A DNA stretch of 6,755 bases from an uncultured Halioglobus sp. (lineage in GTDB: Bacteria; Pseudomonadota; Gammaproteobacteria; Pseudomonadales; Halieaceae): assembly GCA_905480565.1 (NCBI GenBank), contig CAJQQW010000306.1, forward strand, positions 1 to 6,755, given 5' to 3'. Below are positions 6,492 through 6,755 of this stretch, one piece after another. The position numbers and the translations under genes were made by a program. The notes beneath the pieces are model-generated. The model was not told the origin of the DNA. It worked only from the letters and a program-made list of their open reading frames with translations, and did no database searches. The stretch's first letter is position 1, and the number at the start of each line of letters is the position of its first letter.

Positions 6492-6755
6492 ACAGGCAAT
6501 TATCAGGTTTTGGTAATCCAGCTATTTTGCTGCCCAGTTTAGCGGGTGAGCCTGGGAATAGTGACATCAGGTAGATACTTCGGCCTTTCTCTGCCCCGAG
6601 TTTTAGGCCACAGAATTTAACCAGTGGTCGCATCGCCGGAGAGCTGTCATAGAGGTCGTAATACTCGCGAAGCAGATTAATCACTTCCCAGTGAGAATTG
6701 CTGAGCACCAGCTCTTCAGCCAGGGCAATCTGCTCTGCCACCTCAGGACTCCATT
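6490..6755 (-). CDS. tusE: TusE sulfurtransferase (DsrC/TusE family), N-terminus beyond window
   Basis: Last carrier of the Tus sulfur relay: it takes persulfide sulfur from TusBCD and passes it to MnmA for 2-thiolation of U34 in Glu, Lys and Gln tRNAs. The visible 87 residues cover all but about 20 N-terminal residues of the E. coli protein (109 residues). Conserved pieces are WSPEVAEQIA, SHWEVINLLREYYDLY, SPAMRPLVK, EKGRSIYLMSLFPGSPAK and the C-terminal AGLPKPDNCL. The penultimate Cys is the sulfur-carrying residue. The second Cys of true DsrC (eleven residues earlier) is Ser here (GSKIAGLPKP), so this is TusE and not a dissimilatory-sulfite DsrC. The reading frame continues upstream of the GTG at 6741 to the window edge with family-matching sequence (WSPE), so that GTG is not the start. 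First visible gene of the tusE-ybiB-trmA cluster. Confidence 0.93.
   Translation of the reverse strand, partial: WSPEVAEQIALAEELVLSNSHWEVINLLREYYDLYDSSPAMRPLVKFCGLKLGAEKGRSIYLMSLFPGSPAKLGSKIAGLPKPDNCL

Noticed and set aside
6739..6741. GTG as the start of tusE
   Set aside because: The frame continues upstream with WSPE, which matches the family consensus before this point, so the gene is simply cut by the window edge.

Overview
The window looks like chromosomal DNA from a free-living gammaproteobacterium, probably an aquatic or marine lineage outside the Enterobacterales. The reasons are a TrmA and a YbiB clearly of the gammaproteobacterial type, a TusE-type DsrC-family protein, an HAE-1 RND pump, and an all-alpha dimeric dUTPase in place of the trimeric Dut of E. 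coli. The taxonomic statement is inference; no rRNA or other marker is present. Coding density is very high and the only intergenic space of any size is about 175 bp (2635-2809).

There are three transcription blocks. (1) Positions 1-2634, minus strand: a two-gene efflux operon, with a periplasmic adaptor (membrane fusion protein) followed 2 nt later by the inner-membrane RND pump, which runs off the left edge after 499 codons. No outer-membrane channel or regulator gene is visible, but a good 24-bp palindrome lies over the likely promoter. (2) Positions 2810-4343, plus strand, divergent from the pump: a dimeric dUTPase and, 4 nt downstream, a 297-residue protein of no recognised named family. 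It has a duplicated N-terminal unit (probable winged helices) and a C-terminal part that resembles a PD-(D/E)XK-type nuclease fold. (3) Positions 4348-6755, minus strand, convergent with block 2 with 4 bp between the stops: tusE (5' end outside the window), ybiB/trpD2-like and trmA, tightly packed (10-nt gap, then a TGATG overlap).

Block 3 joins two tRNA-modifying functions, sulfur relay to the wobble uridine (TusE) and m5U54 methylation (TrmA), with a YbiB-type nucleic-acid-binding protein between them. Block 2 joins dUTP removal with a possible DNA-binding or DNA-cutting protein and is the part of the window most likely to hold undescribed biology. No mobile element, CRISPR array, tRNA/rRNA gene or sign of recent transfer was seen.
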